This document shows, in pieces, positions 33,741-41,532 of a stretch of DNA of 54,993 bases. Each line of letters begins with the position of its first letter. The stretch's first letter is position 1. The DNA is taken from the NCBI GenBank assembly GCA_036337945.1, contig JAYZDF010000053.1, positions 1 through 54,993 on the forward strand. Direction: 5' to 3'. Below the pieces are notes generated by a model. It made no database searches. It saw nothing but the letters and a program-made list of their open reading frames with translations, and was not told the DNA's origin. This stretch comes from JAYZDF01 sp036337945 (GTDB taxonomy: Bacteria > Myxococcota > Kuafuiibacteriia > Kuafuiibacteriales > Kuafuiibacteriaceae). Both the position numbers and the translations under genes were made by a program.

Positions 33741-34781
33741 GTGAATCCTTCAGTTGTTATCACCCGACATGGAACTCGGGATGTCTTAGAAGTTCAAAAC
33801 GTGGACCTAAGGCCCGCGGGAGAAGACGAGGTCATCATCGAAGTTCGGGCTGCGGGTTTGAATTTTGCGGACGTCTCTGCTCGACAAGGTTTGTACCCTG
33901 ATGCCCCCAGGACTCCATGTGTCATGGGATATGAGGTTGCAGGGATAGTCGTAAAGAAAGGAAGCCAAGTCACAAAACCCGAGGTCGGGGACCGAGTGGT
34001 CGCCATGACCCAATTTGGTGGGCAAGCGAGTCAGGTTGTGGCTAGAGCAGAACATTGTTTCACGATGCCTGAGACAATGAGTTTCAACGAAGCTGCGGCT
34101 ATTCCTGTTAATTACCTCACTGCTTTCCATATGTTATTTCAAATAGGCAACGTGAGACCTGGTTCAAGTATATTATTGCATATGGCCGCAGGCGGAGTCG
34201 GAACTGCGGTTCTCCAACTCTTGCGCACGATCGATAATGTGAAGATCTTTGGGACAGCGTCCAAGGCAAAACATCAGTACTTGGAGAGCTTAGGCTGTGA
34301 CGTGCCCATCGACTATCGGACAGAAGATTATGTCAAAATTGTTCAAAGCCACACCCAAGGTCGGGGCGTTGACATCGTTCTTGACCCACTTGGGGGAGAG
34401 CATTGGCGAAAATCGTGGAGTCTACTCGCGCCGGCCGGCCGGATGGTCTGCTTTGGCTTTGCGGGTGGTCACAAAGGACATCGACGAAGCTTGATTCATG
34501 TTGCGAGACAGCTACTGAAAATGATCCTTGTTAACCCTGTGTCTGCCATGAATCAGAACAAATCTCTCCAAGGAGTCAATATGGGGCATTTATGGTCTGA
34601 GGCAGAAATGCTTCGTGGAGAAATGACGCAAATCCTTGAGCTTTGGCAAAAAGGGGTCGTGGCGCCCAATGTTCATGCCTCTCTTCCGTTTACTCGAGCA
34701 AACGAGGCTCATGGCTTACTTGAGGATCGCAAAAACTTTGGAAAGGTCATTCTTGTACCAGACATGCACTTTCCTGATTAA
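33741..34781 (+). CDS. Medium-chain dehydrogenase/reductase, quinone oxidoreductase (VAT-1-like)
   Basis: A zinc-free MDR-family NADPH-dependent oxidoreductase of about 346 residues. The GroES-like N-domain has Arg-Ala-Ala-Gly-Leu-Asn-Phe-Ala-Asp and Gly-Tyr-Glu-Val-Ala-Gly; the Rossmann part has Ala-Ala-Gly-Gly-Val-Gly-Thr-Ala and Asp-Pro-Leu-Gly-Gly-Glu-His-Trp. Likely substrates are quinones or alpha,beta-unsaturated carbonyls. GTG 33741 gives the typical family start (Val-Val-Ile-Thr-Arg-His-Gly soon after); the frame is open from ATG 33669, but that would add 24 unusual residues and overlap nth. It is divergent from nth. Confidence 0.85.
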   Translation: MNPSVVITRHGTRDVLEVQNVDLRPAGEDEVIIEVRAAGLNFADVSARQGLYPDAPRTPCVMGYEVAGIVVKKGSQVTKPEVGDRVVAMTQFGGQASQVVARAEHCFTMPETMSFNEAAAIPVNYLTAFHMLFQIGNVRPGSSILLHMAAGGVGTAVLQLLRTIDNVKIFGTASKAKHQYLESLGCDVPIDYRTEDYVKIVQSHTQGRGVDIVLDPLGGEHWRKSWSLLAPAGRMVCFGFAGGHKGHRRSLIHVARQLLKMILVNPVSAMNQNKSLQGVNMGHLWSEAEMLRGEMTQILELWQKGVVAPNVHASLPFTRANEAHGLLEDRKNFGKVILVPDMHFPD

Positions 34782-34923
34782 ACATCGTTCAGTTAGCTGG
34801 ACAGGCTAGGCGAATCAGGTGGCACGAGTATCAACCGTCTGAGCAAAGGCTGAGTGATTCTTAAGCACTTTTGCACTATTGCCATGGATTCTCCGGTTAC
34901 GGCATACTGGCAATCCTTTGAAG

Positions 34924-37749
34924 ATGCTCGGTTCCTCCCGCTACTTTAGACGTATACATTTAGGACTGCTGCTTGCTGCCGCGCTCGCGTTTGGTTGCAG
35001 TTCTGGTGTCAAGTCCTCGGGGCCTGGCGGAAAAATCACAAGAACGGACGCGTCTGACATGGATGCAGGGATAATTGACCACGTTGATTATCAGCCCGAT
35101 GGAGGAACGGTTTGGCCCGATGGAGGTGAGCAGCCGGATAGTTCTGAGCCAAATCCCGATACCGGGATAAATATGGATGCTGCGGCCGAGCAGCCCGATG
35201 CAATGGCTCCAGGGGCCCCAGACGGTGGTGAGGTAGGCCTAGATGTCAGACGAGTCATGAATGATTATGACAATTGTCAAACCAGTGCGACGATAGATGT
35301 GCCTATTCGCGTCAATGATGTCGACAACCAAGCTACGCCTAGATCGCCACCACTCACGGGATTCATGATCCCTCTAGGGAGAGACGCAAACCTACGCTCG
35401 CTCAACGAGTTAATGGTCATCGACGACCGGGGGAATCAACTTCCCGCCCAATTCGAGGCACTGAGTCGGTATGATGCACACCCTGACGATTGCATGGCGC
35501 CAATCAGGCATGCCTATGCCCATGTTCGAGCAACCCCGGCACCAGGGCAGTCGGAGCAGTGGAGAGTGGTGTCTCGAAGCAATCATCCCGGCGAGCCGAC
35601 ACCAATGTCGGTCAGTGAAACCTCGACTGAGTGGGTCATCGATACGGGCGTTGCGCGCTTTACGATCGACCGGCAAACATTCACCGGGCTACCACAAGTT
35701 GAAGTTCGCACTGCAGGTGGCTACGCGACAGTTGTTGAAAATAGCCGTGGTGGCTTTAGGATGGACAACAACGGGGTGAGGACTCTTCAAGCACCGTATT
35801 ATTTGGAGCTTGAGCGTCAAGGCCCTCAAACCGCAGTGATTGCTGCACGCGGCTACTATTCCACCAATGGATCTGCCCATGGGTTAGGCTACACCATTAT
35901 ACTCTATTTGTACGCTGGAAGCGCGACAGCGAGAATTGATCATGCTGTTTATTACGGTGACGTGGAGAACTTCTCTGCCACGGGGGCATCAAACTCAACG
36001 ACCATCGGTTCAGCCAAGATGATTCTCCCATTCGCGGCGCCAGCAACCGAAGTCGCCGCAGGTATGGCCTCAAGAAGCGCAAGTAACACTGGTAACTCGA
36101 TGTCCGTCAAGCAACTAAAACGTTCTCCAGCCCAGCGTGCGTTTCGCGCTGAGATTACTAGTGGCTCAACCGTCCTGGAAAATGAGCCCAAAGCAACATC
36201 GCCATACTTACGCGTGACTGCGGGTAACAGCCGCGTCATGGCTACGCTCAACCGGATGGCGGTCCGAGAACCGCAGGGGATAAGTTATGTGCAACAGAAT
36301 AATTCGCTCTCTCTCGAATTCATTTCTGAGCCGATTACAGTAGGTGGCGCCCGAGGAATTTGGGGTAGTGCGGCGATAAACTTTGCGGCAGGCTCCTCTG
36401 ACTCGTCCGCACAAGCTGAATTGCAATTACATCTTGAAAGACCACTTTTTGCGACGCCGGGGCTTGATCAGATTCATGCCTCGAAAACGATTGGTCCCTA
36501 CGCAAAGAATACAACCACACACAGTCAGTTATTCAGTTTGCTGGAAACAATCCATGACAATACCGTGAATTATTTCGAGGCTCGAAATATTTCGGGTATC
36601 CAGGTCTGGCCCGATTTGTCTCGCTGGAATGACGTTAATCCGAACAGCTATTTCGACGGCGGCGAAAACAATTATTGGAACTGGTCGAAACCGGGTATGG
36701 ATGAATTTTTCAGAACGGGTGAGAATCACTATTTGCACGATTTTTCTCTCAGCCAAGCCAGCTTGTTTGCAGAAACAACGGCGTTCCGCACTTATCGTGA
36801 TAACGTCTATGCTTCGAGCGTGGCGGGCTTAGCACCGTGCTATGGAGATTCGTTCGGATGGGGAAATCAATTCCAAGAAGGTCTGAATTCTCGGGTTGAT
36901 CGGTGCCCTGGAGACTACACCTACAACAAACATTTGAAATTGGCCTATCTTGTGACTGCGGATAGGCGCTTCGTCGATTTCTTTGAAGAAGCAGGCGCGA
37001 GTGCGGTTAACGAGTTCGGATTCCCGCCACCGGCCAATCCTGATTTTTATGTGGAGCTTACTTACGCAAGGTTAAGCTTTCAACGGCTCGAAAATGTCAT
37101 GAATGCCGCTGAATTTGGTCGTGATCTAACCTGGAGTGCTTCGGCGAGAACTGCGCTTCGAGCGTATATCGATACTATGCTGCAAGGTACTTTGATTGAT
37201 GGCCATGCCTGCTGGGTCTCGGGATTCGGAACGAATAGTGCATTGAACGGAACTTGCGAGTCTCCGCAGGCCTGGATGATGCCAAGTCCGCTTGAGTTCT
37301 CTCGACGGGCTGCTAGCTTTCTGAATCATACCGGTTTGAGTAACTGGATGAATCAATATTACGAGGTCTCGGTTCGAAACCACACGGTGACGGGAGCGAA
37401 TAACCACCCGAACACTGCGCGGACAGGTGCATGGAACACCATTTATGAGTGTACGACGAATGCGACTGGGGTCATCGAATCGAGCTGTAGGCCGGTCACA
37501 AACGGTGTGGAGCCTTTTTACGATAATGGTCTATTGGCGTACTACAATGCTTTTGGTCTTTTGCTTGGCAGCGATATTCAAAACGGAAGCAATATTTGCG
37601 CTTGGTTGCCCTCAGCTTATGCGCAACATCTTGGGGTCCTAATGATGTTCCCTGGAGAGGTGAATAACCTTGTTTGGGGCAAGGCTTCCGGGCAGGCCTT
37701 CCAAATGGCCTCCCAGGCCGCCGGCGCGATGGATTACTATTGTCCGTAA
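34924..37749 (+). CDS. Large secreted lipoprotein with RIFT-barrel / exo-rhamnogalacturonan-lyase-like domains
   Basis: A lipoprotein of about 941 residues from ATG 34924. Lipobox Leu-Ala-Phe-Gly-Cys (Cys25), then about 90 residues of Asp/Gly/Pro-rich linker with repeated Pro-Asp-Gly-Gly, typical of Myxococcota surface proteins. From about 115 an all-beta region resembles the RIFT-barrel N-domain of PcRGLX/YetA-like proteins (Gly-Phe-Met-Ile-Pro-Leu-Gly, later Asp-Asp-Arg-Gly-Asn-Gln-Leu-Pro-Ala-Gln). The C-terminal 400 residues look like an alpha/alpha toroid rich in Trp and Tyr (Asn-Tyr-Trp-Asn-Trp-Ser, Tyr-Asn-Lys-His-Leu). This suggests a polysaccharide lyase or hydrolase at the cell surface; substrate and catalytic residues are not established. 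Not in an operon; the stop is 1 bp from the convergent gene. Confidence 0.65.
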   Translation: MLGSSRYFRRIHLGLLLAAALAFGCSSGVKSSGPGGKITRTDASDMDAGIIDHVDYQPDGGTVWPDGGEQPDSSEPNPDTGINMDAAAEQPDAMAPGAPDGGEVGLDVRRVMNDYDNCQTSATIDVPIRVNDVDNQATPRSPPLTGFMIPLGRDANLRSLNELMVIDDRGNQLPAQFEALSRYDAHPDDCMAPIRHAYAHVRATPAPGQSEQWRVVSRSNHPGEPTPMSVSETSTEWVIDTGVARFTIDRQTFTGLPQVEVRTAGGYATVVENSRGGFRMDNNGVRTLQAPYYLELERQGPQTAVIAARGYYSTNGSAHGLGYTIILYLYAGSATARIDHAVYYGDVENFSATGASNSTTIGSAKMILPFAAPATEVAAGMASRSASNTGNSMSVKQLKRSPAQRAFRAEITSGSTVLENEPKATSPYLRVTAGNSRVMATLNRMAVREPQGISYVQQNNSLSLEFISEPITVGGARGIWGSAAINFAAGSSDSSAQAELQLHLERPLFATPGLDQIHASKTIGPYAKNTTTHSQLFSLLETIHDNTVNYFEARNISGIQVWPDLSRWNDVNPNSYFDGGENNYWNWSKPGMDEFFRTGENHYLHDFSLSQASLFAETTAFRTYRDNVYASSVAGLAPCYGDSFGWGNQFQEGLNSRVDRCPGDYTYNKHLKLAYLVTADRRFVDFFEEAGASAVNEFGFPPPANPDFYVELTYARLSFQRLENVMNAAEFGRDLTWSASARTALRAYIDTMLQGTLIDGHACWVSGFGTNSALNGTCESPQAWMMPSPLEFSRRAASFLNHTGLSNWMNQYYEVSVRNHTVTGANNHPNTARTGAWNTIYECTTNATGVIESSCRPVTNGVEPFYDNGLLAYYNAFGLLLGSDIQNGSNICAWLPSAYAQHLGVLMMFPGEVNNLVWGKASGQAFQMASQAAGAMDYYCP

Positions 37750-37750
37750 T

Positions 37751-38506
37751 TCAGAAAAAGAAAGGAAAGACTACCTTTCGTTCCTTTGGATAGTTATCGA
37801 AATTCTCTTGATACCAACGATGGTTCTGCACGGCTCGAGGTATCAAATTACTTAGGGTCCAGACTAAAAATACCCAAGCCCCGAGACTCAGCGTCATGAT
37901 CGCAAAACCAGCCCACTCAAGAATTTCTCCGAAGTAATTCGGAGAACTGATAAAGCGAAAAAGACCTCCAAAAGGAATCTTGTAGCCTGTTTCGCCTGGC
38001 TTTCTCAGATCAAATAAAATTTGATCTGAGCTCAGGTTGATATAGAAACCGATAATAAAGAGGCCTCCGCCGATGAGAACGTTCGGGCTGTTCCACGAAA
38101 GTTCTGTAATTGAAAATAATGTGAGACCTCGCCCGATCAGGTAACCAATTCCGACGTTCGTTATTGCCGCCAAGAGCGCGATGAGCAAGGGCATGCTCTT
38201 TCCGGAAGTTTTCGTACGGAAAGGATAAATAAATGTTCGATGAATATAATGTAGTTCCCAAACCCCCAGAAAAACCAAAGTCAAAGGCGAATGCTTCGCG
38301 GAGGGTAACAGATAGCAAACAGCAATAGTGCAGACTGCCGGAAGCTCCATGATGAACCAGGCAATACGATTCGGAATGCTCGGCCCCCAGCCTTTACGGT
38401 TGTGACGTCCATAGGGGGCGGATAAAAACTGCAGACTTATGAATACGATGCTCGAAAGTGCGAACCACGAATAGGCGAGGGCGGAATAAAAATCACGCTC
38501 GGTCAC
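37751..38506 (-). CDS. Steroid 5-alpha-reductase family membrane protein
   Basis: A 251-residue integral membrane protein with about six hydrophobic helices and the C-terminal signature of 3-oxo-5-alpha-steroid 4-dehydrogenases: Glu-Leu-His-Tyr-Ile-His-Arg-Thr-Phe, Ser-Ser-Pro-Asn-Tyr-Phe-Gly-Glu and His-Arg-Trp-Tyr with a Tyr-Pro-Lys-Glu-Arg ending. Enzymes of this family reduce C=C bonds of 3-oxo-steroids or related lipids with NADPH. Related isoprenylcysteine methyltransferase-like proteins share parts of the fold, but the motifs favour the reductase. The GTG start overlaps the SDR stop by 4 bp (GTGA), so the two enzymes are coupled. Confidence 0.8.
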   Translation of the reverse strand: MTERDFYSALAYSWFALSSIVFISLQFLSAPYGRHNRKGWGPSIPNRIAWFIMELPAVCTIAVCYLLPSAKHSPLTLVFLGVWELHYIHRTFIYPFRTKTSGKSMPLLIALLAAITNVGIGYLIGRGLTLFSITELSWNSPNVLIGGGLFIIGFYINLSSDQILFDLRKPGETGYKIPFGGLFRFISSPNYFGEILEWAGFAIMTLSLGAWVFLVWTLSNLIPRAVQNHRWYQENFDNYPKERKVVFPFFF

Positions 38507-39489
38507 GACATATCACCCCGCGCTTTGAACCAAGCAAAGGTATCTTCTATAGTTTCAGTAAGAGGCCGCGGCTTGAATCCCAGTTCTCGCTTGGCTTTTT
38601 CACAACTTATATTTCGGTGACACTGAATCGCGCATAGGCTTTCCATCGTGTAATTCGGTTCTTGCCCGGTAAGTTTAGCCAGAAGCCCGACGAATGGAAC
38701 GCCCCATTTGGCGAGCCACATGGGAGATACAAATTTTGGTGCAGGTTTTCCTGTGACGGATGATATCGTATCGGCCAGCTGACGAAATGAAGCCCACGGT
38801 CCAGCGAGTAGATAGCGTTGGCCAATTCCTCCGCGGGTTTCGGCCTGAATCGCTGCTTCGACCACGTCTCTAACGTCGACCCAGGCAAAGCCACCCTCAA
38901 CAAGAGCGGGCATTTTGCCATCGTGTAGTTGCATGAGAACCTGGCCCATGCGGGAAGGTTTATAGTCATGCGGCCCCAAAACGCCGCCTGGGTTGACAAT
39001 CGAAGCATTCAAACCCGCTTTGACTGCATCAAGAACAATTTGCTCAGCTTGGGCTTTGCTTCGACCGTACTCCATTTGGTCTGGCCCGAGCGCTAGATCT
39101 CGCTCCTCGTCGATCGTTTCTTCTTTACGGTGTGGCGCGTCTGCAAGCGCGTGAATAGAGCTGAAATGAACAAGCTTTTCTACCTCATGCTCGATACAAG
39201 CATTCACCACATTCTGAGTACCTTGAGTGTTAGTCTGACTAACAAGTCCTCCCATGGCTCCATCAACTGAAATTTGCGCTGCGAGATGGTACACACTGTT
39301 TGCACCGGCAATGAGGCGATCGAGATCACTTTTGTTGTGCAAAGACCCCTGAACAATTTCTACCTGGAGTCCCTCGAGCGCGCGTTTGTCTCGATGAACG
39401 AGGACCCTTACAGTCCGGCCCTGTGAAAGCAGGCGACGAACCAGGTTAGCACCCAAGTGACCGCTAGCTCCTGTGATACTCACTACCAT
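38503..39489 (-). CDS. Extended SDR, 3-beta-hydroxysteroid-dehydrogenase-like / epimerase family
   Basis: A 328-residue NAD(P)-dependent extended short-chain dehydrogenase. Cofactor motif Gly-Ala-Ser-Gly-His-Leu-Gly near residue 7; catalytic Tyr-x-x-x-Lys in Glu-Tyr-Gly-Arg-Ser-Lys, preceded by the Ser of His-Phe-Ser-Ser-Ile; Asn-Pro-Gly-Gly-Val-Leu-Gly follows. The overall pattern is that of dihydroflavonol-reductase / 3-beta-HSD relatives rather than sugar epimerases. Coupling to a 5-alpha-reductase-like gene supports a steroid or sterol substrate (inference). The ATG at 39489 is divergent from the sigma-54 / riboswitch region, so the intergenic dyad at 39550-39582 might also affect it. Confidence 0.85.
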   Translation of the reverse strand: MVVSITGASGHLGANLVRRLLSQGRTVRVLVHRDKRALEGLQVEIVQGSLHNKSDLDRLIAGANSVYHLAAQISVDGAMGGLVSQTNTQGTQNVVNACIEHEVEKLVHFSSIHALADAPHRKEETIDEERDLALGPDQMEYGRSKAQAEQIVLDAVKAGLNASIVNPGGVLGPHDYKPSRMGQVLMQLHDGKMPALVEGGFAWVDVRDVVEAAIQAETRGGIGQRYLLAGPWASFRQLADTISSVTGKPAPKFVSPMWLAKWGVPFVGLLAKLTGQEPNYTMESLCAIQCHRNISCEKAKRELGFKPRPLTETIEDTFAWFKARGDMS

Positions 39490-39549
39490 TTTGACGAAGC
39501 AAAACGCGGTCCGAGACGGAACACAACGGGCAAAGCGCCCGGTCAGACT

Positions 39550-39582
39550 GGGTCAAACTTGACTCGAAGTCATAAATGACCC
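39550..39582. promoter_or_regulatory. 33-bp nested dyad, candidate enhancer-binding-protein site
   Basis: Outer arms GGGTCA (39550-39555) and TGACCC (39577-39582) and inner arms TGACT (39560-39564) and AGTCA (39568-39572) share one centre at 39566, with equal 4-bp gaps between outer and inner arms. A further GGTCA lies 10 bp upstream at 39541. The centre is about 108 bp upstream of the predicted sigma-54 transcript start, the usual place for an activator of that polymerase. Confidence 0.5.
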
Positions 39583-39647
39583 GGGTCGAAAAATACCTTG
39601 GCGAGCCGATTTTGTTCGTAAGTTATTGAATTTACGTTCGAAAAGTT

Positions 39648-39663
39648 TGGCACGGCTTTCGCT
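39648..39663 (+). promoter_or_regulatory. Sigma-54 (-24/-12) promoter
   Basis: TGGCAC-N5-TCGCT matches the RpoN consensus TGGCAC-N5-TTGC(A/T) with one mismatch. The invariant GG and GC are separated by exactly 10 bp. It predicts a transcript start near 39674, about 10 nt before the riboswitch aptamer. A TATACT overlaps it at 39663-39668, but no -35 stands at a proper distance, so sigma-54 is the better reading. Confidence 0.65.
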
Positions 39664-39680
39664 ATACTGAATAGCGAAAC

Positions 39681-39768
39681 GAAATCCCGAAACGGCAAAC
39701 CAGTCGCGAGGCTGGGACGCAAAGCCTACGGACCTCAGTGAAATGAGGTGGCCGGGCTCCCGAAGGAA
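39681..39768 (+). ncRNA. GEMM-I cyclic di-GMP riboswitch aptamer
   Basis: The segment carries the conserved GEMM-I core: ACGGCAAACC at 39692-39701, a P2 stem CCAGTC/GGCTGG closed by the GNRA tetraloop GCGA, the invariant GGGACGCAAAGCC at 39713-39725, a P3 stem ACCTCA/TGAGGT, and the 3' GGCCGGGCTCCCGA. GEMM-I RNAs bind c-di-GMP; a subset in Geobacter-like bacteria prefers cyclic AMP-GMP and has A instead of G at the base that reads one guanine. In my alignment that position is G, which favours c-di-GMP, but this is by eye. The aptamer ends next to the Shine-Dalgarno of the following gene, so control of translation is plausible. Confidence 0.9.
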
Positions 39769-39774
39769 AAGGAA

Positions 39775-40416
39775 ATGAAAAAGAATATTATTTTTGGTTT
39801 AGCTACTTTATCAACTCTTGCTCTCAGCGCTCCAGCTATGGCGGGCGCAAACGATCTGCTCACACTGGGACTGGGCGCATCATACACATTCACCAACACA
39901 CAAGGGCTCTCGGAAGGGTCTGGGATGCAATCCTCGGCGCCTTCGGTCAACGTACGCTTGAAGCTGCTCCGTGTTTTCGGCGCGGAATTATCCTACGCAC
40001 CTTCGGCTGCAGGTAGCCAAGACGGGGACCTGGTTGGTGACAGCACGGTTCAAGCCAGTGGCTTATTATTCTTACTACCCACCGAGTACGTAGGTGTTTA
40101 CGGAAAGGCTGGTATTGGTTCTCAGAGCTTCTCTGAGATGGGTAATCCTGGAAGCGCATCTACAAGTTATCACGCTGGTGGTGGACTCGACGTTCATCTT
40201 GGAGACAATTTAGCGATTGGTGCAGAGATGTTGGTTTTGATTCCCGGAGCTGCATCGATTGACGCAGCCCTTTCGAAGCACGGCCTTCGGTCAACCAATG
40301 AGAATCTTGGGTCTGGGATTCAGGCGACTGACCGCTCACCTGTCGAACTGCAGATGTCTGACTTGATTACGACCGATAACTACCAAGCATCATTGAGCCT
40401 TCGATACTACTTCTAA
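39775..40416 (+). CDS. Outer-membrane beta-barrel-like protein under riboswitch control
   Basis: A 213-residue protein from ATG 39775, with purine-rich AAGGAAAAGGAA just upstream. Signal peptide Met-Lys-Lys-Asn-Ile-Ile-Phe with cleavage at Ala-Met-Ala, then alternating beta-strands (Leu-Gly-Ala-Ser-Tyr-Thr-Phe, Ala-Glu-Leu-Ser-Tyr-Ala, Val-Tyr-Gly-Lys-Ala-Gly-Ile-Gly) and the C-terminal Ser-Leu-Arg-Tyr-Tyr-Phe, a classic beta-barrel end signal. It is probably a small 8-stranded porin-like or adhesin-like barrel; no named family. The frame can be extended to GTG 39748, but that lies inside the aptamer and is rejected. Transcribed alone, with its own terminator. Confidence 0.8.
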   Translation: MKKNIIFGLATLSTLALSAPAMAGANDLLTLGLGASYTFTNTQGLSEGSGMQSSAPSVNVRLKLLRVFGAELSYAPSAAGSQDGDLVGDSTVQASGLLFLLPTEYVGVYGKAGIGSQSFSEMGNPGSASTSYHAGGGLDVHLGDNLAIGAEMLVLIPGAASIDAALSKHGLRSTNENLGSGIQATDRSPVELQMSDLITTDNYQASLSLRYYF

Positions 40417-40459
40417 GACGCGGGGCCTGCGGACTCCAACCCGCAACTATTCTTCCGTC

Positions 40460-40519
40460 AGCCATCACCGGACTGCAAGCTGTCTCCCAGGGCCAGCAGT
40501 TCGGTGATGGCTTTTTTGT
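40460..40519 (+). terminator. Rho-independent terminator after the outer-membrane protein gene
   Basis: AGCCATCACCG (40460-40470) pairs perfectly with CGGTGATGGCT (40502-40512) around a 31-nt loop that has a smaller CTG/CAG pairing. TTTTTTGTT follows from 40512. It closes the riboswitch-controlled single-gene unit. Confidence 0.85.
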
Positions 40520-40563
40520 TGTCCGAATCGGATTCGACTCGCTGACATGTTAGTTTCTTCGGT

Positions 40564-41532
40564 GTGAAGACCATCGGTATCACGGGGATTTGCGGTTTTA
40601 TGGGTCGTCATCTTGCTGAAGCATGTCTCAAACAGGGCTATAAAGTCTCAGGTTTAGACATAAACGGTGCAGGATTGGCGAAACTTTCTGAACTCGGTGC
40701 TCACGTCATTGAAGGGAGCGTACTCGATGAATCCGCAATCGGCAGATTCTGTCAGGGAGTCGATGTCGTAGTGCACACCGCTGCAGTGATGAAGGAAGAC
40801 GGTGCTTGGTCGGACTTTCGCGCAATTAATGTCCAGGGAACCGAGACAGTAGCGCGTCTCGCATCCCAAAATGGCGTACGAGGATTTATTCATGTCTCCT
40901 CAGTGATGGTCTATGGATATAATTATCCACAGCACGTTGATGAGGATGGTCCTCTAAATGGTGAAAATAATCCTTACTGCCAAACGAAAATCGAAAGTGA
41001 GGTTGCAGCACTAAAGTTTCACTCTGAAAACCAAATGAGTGTCACCGTCGTTCGTCCCGGGGACGTATACGGGCGCGGTAGCGTTCCTTGGGTTTTGCGA
41101 CCTCTCGAGATGCTGGAAAAACGAATGCTTACTTTGCCTGGTCGAGGCGAAGGATTAATGAATCCGATTCATATAGATGATCTTGTTCGAGTTTATATGG
41201 ATATAATTGAACAAGAAAATTATGGCGATATCTTCAATGTTACCGATGGTCAGCCTGTATCTTTCTACGAGTATTTTTCACGCCTAGCAAAAATTGGCGG
41301 AAAAAAAGCGCCGCGTAGACTGCCTTATCCTCTTCTTTTAGTCGCGTTTCTATTCATTCCCAAGACGATTGCGACCCGGAGTGCTATTGATTTTGTTCGC
41401 CGCCCGTATGCTTATTCGAATGAGCGAGTTCGGAATAGACTGGGTTTCAAACCGCGTGTCAGTTTAGAAGATGGATTGGCGGATATTGAAAGGTGGCTTA
41501 GTGAAACGTCTAGCGATCAATCCAAAGTGTGA
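40564..41532 (+). CDS. NAD(P)-dependent extended SDR / epimerase
   Basis: A 322-residue extended SDR starting at GTG 40564. Cofactor motif Gly-Ile-Cys-Gly-Phe-Met-Gly near residue 8 (Gly-x-x-Gly-x-x-Gly), Val-His-Thr-Ala-Ala, Val-Ser-Ser-Val-Met-Val-Tyr-Gly, catalytic Tyr-Cys-Gln-Thr-Lys, then Val-Arg-Pro-Gly-Asp-Val-Tyr-Gly. A hydrophobic stretch near 255-270 (Leu-Leu-Leu-Val-Ala-Phe-Leu-Phe) resembles the membrane-associated loop of sterol-type 3-beta-HSDs. With the SDR at 38503 it is the second of this type within 3 kb. Substrate unknown. The 3' end overlaps the convergent dtd gene by 23 bp. Confidence 0.85.
   Translation: MKTIGITGICGFMGRHLAEACLKQGYKVSGLDINGAGLAKLSELGAHVIEGSVLDESAIGRFCQGVDVVVHTAAVMKEDGAWSDFRAINVQGTETVARLASQNGVRGFIHVSSVMVYGYNYPQHVDEDGPLNGENNPYCQTKIESEVAALKFHSENQMSVTVVRPGDVYGRGSVPWVLRPLEMLEKRMLTLPGRGEGLMNPIHIDDLVRVYMDIIEQENYGDIFNVTDGQPVSFYEYFSRLAKIGGKKAPRRLPYPLLLVAFLFIPKTIATRSAIDFVRRPYAYSNERVRNRLGFKPRVSLEDGLADIERWLSETSSDQSKV

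Noticed and set aside
39663..39668. TATACT as a sigma-70 -10 box for the outer-membrane protein gene.
   Set aside because: No -35-like hexamer lies 16-18 bp upstream, while the overlapping -24/-12 element fits sigma-54 with exact spacing.
39692..39701. Possibility that the GEMM-I RNA is a cyclic AMP-GMP (GEMM-Ib) sensor.
   Set aside because: The base aligned to the guanine-reading position appears to be G, not A. By-eye alignment only, so not fully excluded.
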